Shown here: in pieces, positions 6,071 through 9,287 of the stretch
How positions within the stretch are numbered: position 1 is the stretch's first letter
Layout of the letters: each line of letters begins with the position of its first letter
NCBI GenBank assembly: GCA_900752095.1
Contig: CAADUD010000011.1
Location: 1-9,287, forward strand
Reading direction: 5' to 3'
Length of the DNA stretch: 9,287 bases
Source of the DNA: Clostridia bacterium
GTDB lineage: Bacteria > Bacillota > Clostridia > TANB77 > CAG-508
Notes under the pieces: model-generated
What the model was told of the DNA's origin: nothing
Databases searched by the model: none
Seen by the model: only the letters and a program-made list of their open reading frames with translations
Translations under genes and position numbers: made by a program

Positions 6071-8153
6071 ATGAATTATAAAGTTCAAAAAACCTTAAAA
6101 GATAATAGAAAAAGTTTAATCGTGATAGGAGTATTATGGCTAATTTTAGTTGTAATACTCGTTTCACCAATTGCATATTCCATTGCACAAGCAAGTAGCA
6201 ATGGAATTTTTGAAGGAGAAAAATTTTTTGAAGAAATTATTCCTGCTATTACTAGTTTTACTACCATTACTAAAGTGTTTGAAGCAGATACTATAGGGAT
6301 TTTCTTTAAAACTTTAGGTTATTTTACGATTTTATACATTATTTGTAGTATAGTTGGATTATTTCGTTCTAAACCCAAAAATGAATATTCAGATATTGAG
6401 CATGGTTCTAGTGACTGGAGTACTGGAGGAGAAGAATATAGAGTTTTAAACAAACATAAAGGAATTTTACTAGCAAGAGACCACTACTTACCAATAGATA
6501 AACGTGGAAATATCAATGTATTAGTAGTAGGACGGTTCTGGTTCTGGTAAATCAGCTTCTTACTCTATACCAAATGCTTATCAAATGTTAGGATCTTATG
6601 TGTTTACAGATCCTAAAGGAGAATTATATGATAAAACAGCAGGTTATTTACAAAAAAATGGATATGAGATTAAAGTATTAAATTTGGTAAATCCAGCCAA
6701 TAGTGATGGTTATAACCCATTAATGCATATTGCTAGTGAAATTGATGTAGACGTAATTGCAAATACTATTGTAAAAGGTCAAAAGTCAGAAGCAGGAAGT
6801 AGTTCAGATCCATATTGGGATGATATGGCAGAAATGCTATTAAAAGCTTTAATTTATTACTTGATTGCTACAAGGCCAGAAGAAGAACAAAATTTGGCAA
6901 GCTGTGCAGAATTAGTAAGAGCAGCCAATAATAATAGTGGAAGTAATTTACTTACTGAACTAATGAATCAATTACCTTACGACCACCCTGCAAGAATGTA
7001 TTATAAATCCATAGAGATTGCACCAGAAAAAACATATGGTTCTATTTTAAGTTCTTTGCAGTCAAAGCTTGGTAAATTTGATTCAAAAGAAATTGCAGAA
7101 GTAACTTCAACAGACACTATTAATTTTGAAGAAATCGGTTCTAAAAAAACAGCAGTATATGTTATTTCATCAGATACCCATACAGCTTACGACTTTTTAT
7201 TAACTATTTTCTTTTCTCAAATGATACAACAACTATATAATTTTGCAGACGCAAATGGAGGAAGACTACAAGTACCAACTTTCTTTATTTGTGATGAGTT
7301 TGCAAACATTGGTAAAATACCAGACTTTGATAAAAAAATATCTACCAGTAGAAGTAGAGGAATATCATTTAGTGTTATTTTACAAAATTTAGATCAATTA
7401 GAAGCAGTTTATGAAAAATCTTATGAAACTATTATGGGAAATTGTGACACACATGTATTTTTGGGAAGTAACTCCTATAAAACAGTAGAATACTTCTCAA
7501 AGGCATTAGGGGAGAAAACAATTACTAGAGATAGTAGATCTATTAATAGAGATAAACAATATCATAGGCAAGGTTATAGTGATTCAGATCAAGTAATGGC
7601 AAGAGCACTTATGACACCGGATGAGTTAAGAAGAATGGATAATGATGATTGTATTATTTATGAAAAAGGAATCAAACCAGTAAAGGCCAAAAAATATTAT
7701 TATTTTGAAAGTCCTATGGCAAGAAAACTTGCAGAATACACTTTAAGCCATTTAGATTTTAACGTAGGAGATAGAGGAAAATGGAGAAAATATAATCCAT
7801 ATAATCCTTATATAGAAGAAAATGAAAATGTACCAAAAAATGATTTAAAAGTAGAATCTTTAGATGATTTATTTGCAGATGATATTGTGGAAGAACCTAA
7901 AGAAGAAAATACGAAGCAAGGAAATCTACAAGAACAACCTATAACAATACAAAATGACCAAGAAATAGAAGTAGAAAATACTGTAAACAATATAGAACCT
8001 AAAACAGGTGAAACAAAAGGTGTAGATTTAGATGCTCCAATGTTACCACAAGAGCCAGAAAGAGACGAAGTATTTTCTATAGATGTACAAAAAGAATTAG
8101 AAGCAAAATTTGATGAATTGTTTGGACCTTTAGATGATGAAGATAATAAATAA
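6071..8153 (+). pseudogene. VirD4/TraG-like type IV coupling ATPase, frameshifted in the Walker A motif
   Basis: Coupling proteins are membrane ATPases that recruit relaxase-DNA or protein substrates to a type IV secretion channel. The first frame (6071-6550) gives two membrane helices (about 15-38 and 74-98), then HGSSDWS (111-117) and NINVLVVG (147-154). It then runs into CGG, TTC, TGG and a stop. Omitting C6533 joins it to the frame ending at 8153 and yields GGSGSGKS at 154-161, TDPKGELYD, GYNPLMHI, the Walker B-type ICDEFANIGKIPDF (Asp-Glu at 408-409), ILQNLDQL and an acidic tail (about 580-693). The joined protein is 693 aa and most resembles clostridial CD1115-type VirD4 proteins. A weak site, AGAGGTGA (6051-6058), precedes the start. 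The frames overlap openly only at 6531-6550, so the extra base must lie there. It may be a real mutation, a sequence error or, less likely, recoding. Read literally, no intact P-loop is made. Confidence 0.9.
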
Positions 8154-8191
8154 AATAGAAAAATACTATAAAAATATTTGTAACCGTATAT

Positions 8192-8232
8192 AAAAAAGTG
8201 TAGGATAATAAATATATCTTATGCTTTTTTTA
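8192..8232 (+). terminator. Terminator of the coupling-protein operon
   Basis: AGTGTAGGAT (8197-8206) pairs with ATCTTATGCT (8216-8225) using three G-U wobbles. The stem extends by A8192-A8196 with T8226-T8230, around a 9-nt loop. The T run to 8231 and further Ts near 8240 complete it. It lies 38 bases after the ATPase stop. Confidence 0.7.
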
Positions 8233-8905
8233 TTTACATTTTTTAATTATAAAAAAATTTACTATTATATTTAATAAAAATAAATAAATAGTAATAATTA
8301 AAAAATATTAGTTTCAGATTGTAATAAAAAACAAATAAAAAATGAGAAATAAATAATAAATAAATAATAAATAAAATAATAAATAAAATAATAAATAAAA
8401 TAATAATAGAACAAAAATAAAAATTAAATTAATATTTAAAAATAATAAAAAATGAATTTTGAATAATATAAAAAAATATTATTTATTATATCAAATAGCA
8501 AATTATACTAATATAAATTTAATAGGGTAATATGATAAAATACTATTAAATTTATAAAACATACTACTGAAAATAATGTGTCAAATGGTCAAAAGGTGAA
8601 AAAGACAAAAAGAGAAAAAAATATTTTACTATTATAAAATAAGTTTTTATTATAGAAAAAATCAAGAGTAAATAAAAAAGGTAAAGTAGAAAATATGATT
8701 CTAAAAATAAAAAAATACTAGGCATATCTAGAATTGATTCAAAAATTAAAAATCCTAAACTTCTACATTAAGTAATTTACATAAAATTTTAAATTAGATA
8801 AATTTTTTCGCAAATCGATTTTTTAAGAATTGAAAGATAAAAAAATGAGATCAAATATGACAATTAGACAAAATACAGAATAAAAACTAATGTTCTTATA
8901 AACTA
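8233..8905. other. Extremely A/T-rich non-coding stretch
   Basis: About 670 bases with very few G or C, stops in all frames and no start with a ribosome binding site. I see no RNA gene, no IS end and no intact ORF; the minus-strand ORF at 8823-9029 overlaps the next gene's start and lacks support. It holds the short tandem repeats at 8350-8407 and an imperfect A/T hairpin (8629-8639 with 8645-8655, one mismatch). It may be a decayed former gene or element edge, or simply a spacer. Confidence 0.6.
8350..8407. repeat. Tandem A/T microrepeats, 11-12 bp period
   Basis: The unit is ATAATAAATAAA or the 11-base form lacking one A. The spacing between successive Ts runs 4, 3, 4, 4, 3, 4, 5, 3, 4, 5, 3, 4, 5, 3, 3, giving roughly three 12-bp units after one or two 11-bp units. 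This is near helical phasing and may produce intrinsic bending, but it could be replication-slippage sequence with no role. Confidence 0.7.
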
Positions 8906-8934
8906 TTGACGAAATAAAAAAAATCATATAAAAT
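8906..8934 (+). promoter_or_regulatory. Promoter for the SbcD/YhaO-like gene
   Basis: TTGACG (8906-8911) and TAAAAT (8929-8934) are spaced by 17 bases. An overlapping TATAAA at 8927-8932 would give a 15-base spacer. It lies 34 bases before the gene start and is the best promoter in the A/T stretch. Confidence 0.65.
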
Positions 8935-8967
8935 ATGAGTAGTAAAAATGATATTAGGAGGAAAAAA

Positions 8968-9287
8968 ATGAAATTTGTACATATAGCAGATATGCACTTT
9001 GATACTCCATTTACTACTTTAAATAGCAAAGGAAATTTTGGAAAAATTAGAAGATTAGATCAAAGAGAAATTTTAAAAAAAATAGTGCAATATATAAAAG
9101 AAAATAATATTTTTTATTTTTTTATTAGTGGAGATTTTTATGAACATAACTATATAAGAAAAACAACAATAGAATATATTAATGAACTATTTCGAACGAT
9201 ACCTGAAACAAAAATATTCATTACTCCAGGAAATCATGATCCATATTTAAAAAATTCTATGTATTATAACTTTGAATGGAGCGAAAA
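8968..9287 (+). CDS. SbcD/YhaO-like DNA-repair exonuclease, N-terminal part (partial)
   Basis: An open frame of 106 complete codons runs from ATG at 8968 to the window end without a stop. A perfect AGGAGG (8956-8961) sits 6 bases before the start. The protein is a calcineurin-like metallophosphoesterase of the SbcD/Mre11/YhaO group. The signature blocks are VHIADMHFDTPF (4-15, metal ligands Asp8 and His10), FFISGDFYEHN (51-61, Asp56) and ITPGNHDPY (85-93, with Asn89 and His90). These enzymes process DNA ends and hairpins, usually with an SbcC/YhaN-type ATPase encoded just downstream. The phrase 'IADMHFDTPF' is closer to the YhaO style than to classical SbcD, but the distinguishing C-terminal part is beyond the window. 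It has its own promoter and is separated from the upstream operon by terminator and A/T spacer. Confidence 0.88.
   Translation, partial: MKFVHIADMHFDTPFTTLNSKGNFGKIRRLDQREILKKIVQYIKENNIFYFFISGDFYEHNYIRKTTIEYINELFRTIPETKIFITPGNHDPYLKNSMYYNFEWSE

Noticed and set aside
6585..8153. Independent 522-aa gene starting at the ATG at 6585
   Set aside because: That start has no ribosome binding site and lies inside the conserved ATPase core, after the P-loop. It is the second half of the frameshifted coupling protein.
8350..8407. CRISPR array or plasmid-type iterons
   Set aside because: The units are 11-12 bp with no spacers, contain only A and T, and have no cas or replication gene nearby.
8823..9029. 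Minus-strand 68-aa hydrophobic ORF
   Set aside because: It overlaps the promoter and start of the metallophosphoesterase gene. Its Phe/Ile-rich make-up follows from reading A-rich DNA backwards.

Overview
The window reads as a chromosomal stretch of a low-GC, endospore-forming Firmicute, most likely class Clostridia. The evidence is the strongly A/T-biased sequence, AGGAGG-type ribosome binding sites, AGA/AGG-dominated arginine codons, a small acid-soluble spore protein gene, the tail of a possible YpeB-like germination protein, and a coupling ATPase resembling those of clostridial conjugative elements. No species can be named from the sequence alone. All credible genes lie on the + strand.

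Region 1 (1-607) holds the end of a possible spore-germination gene, a strong terminator and a second hairpin, then a small SspF-like spore protein gene (394-570) with its own terminator. Region 2 (665-3968) is a cell-envelope unit driven by a good sigma-A-type promoter: murF and ddl, which make and attach the D-Ala-D-Ala end of the peptidoglycan precursor, followed by a YqeK-type HD phosphohydrolase and a long-loop terminator. Region 3 (4001-4983) is a monocistronic J-domain co-chaperone gene of the zinc-finger-less (CbpA-like) type behind an extended -10 promoter.

Region 4 (5070-8232) is a compact three-gene transcription unit and the most unusual part. It has a perfect-consensus promoter (TTGACA-17-TATAAT) whose -10 box sits inside a 9-bp inverted repeat, two genes of unknown function (173 and 110 aa), a VirD4/TraG-type coupling ATPase, and a terminator. 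No relaxase, T4SS channel component, integrase or attachment site is visible. The ATPase is split by a single extra base exactly inside the Walker A (P-loop) codons, so as written it is broken. Skipping one C at 6533 restores a canonical GGSGSGKS motif and a 693-aa protein.

Region 5 (8233-8967) is a roughly 730-bp, almost pure A/T non-coding stretch with short tandem repeats. It leads into a promoter and the start of a metallophosphoesterase of the SbcD/YhaO DNA-repair exonuclease type, cut by the window end.

The housekeeping parts are ordinary. The second look belongs to the solitary coupling-protein operon: its possible self-regulated promoter, its two unknown small proteins and the frameshift in its P-loop.
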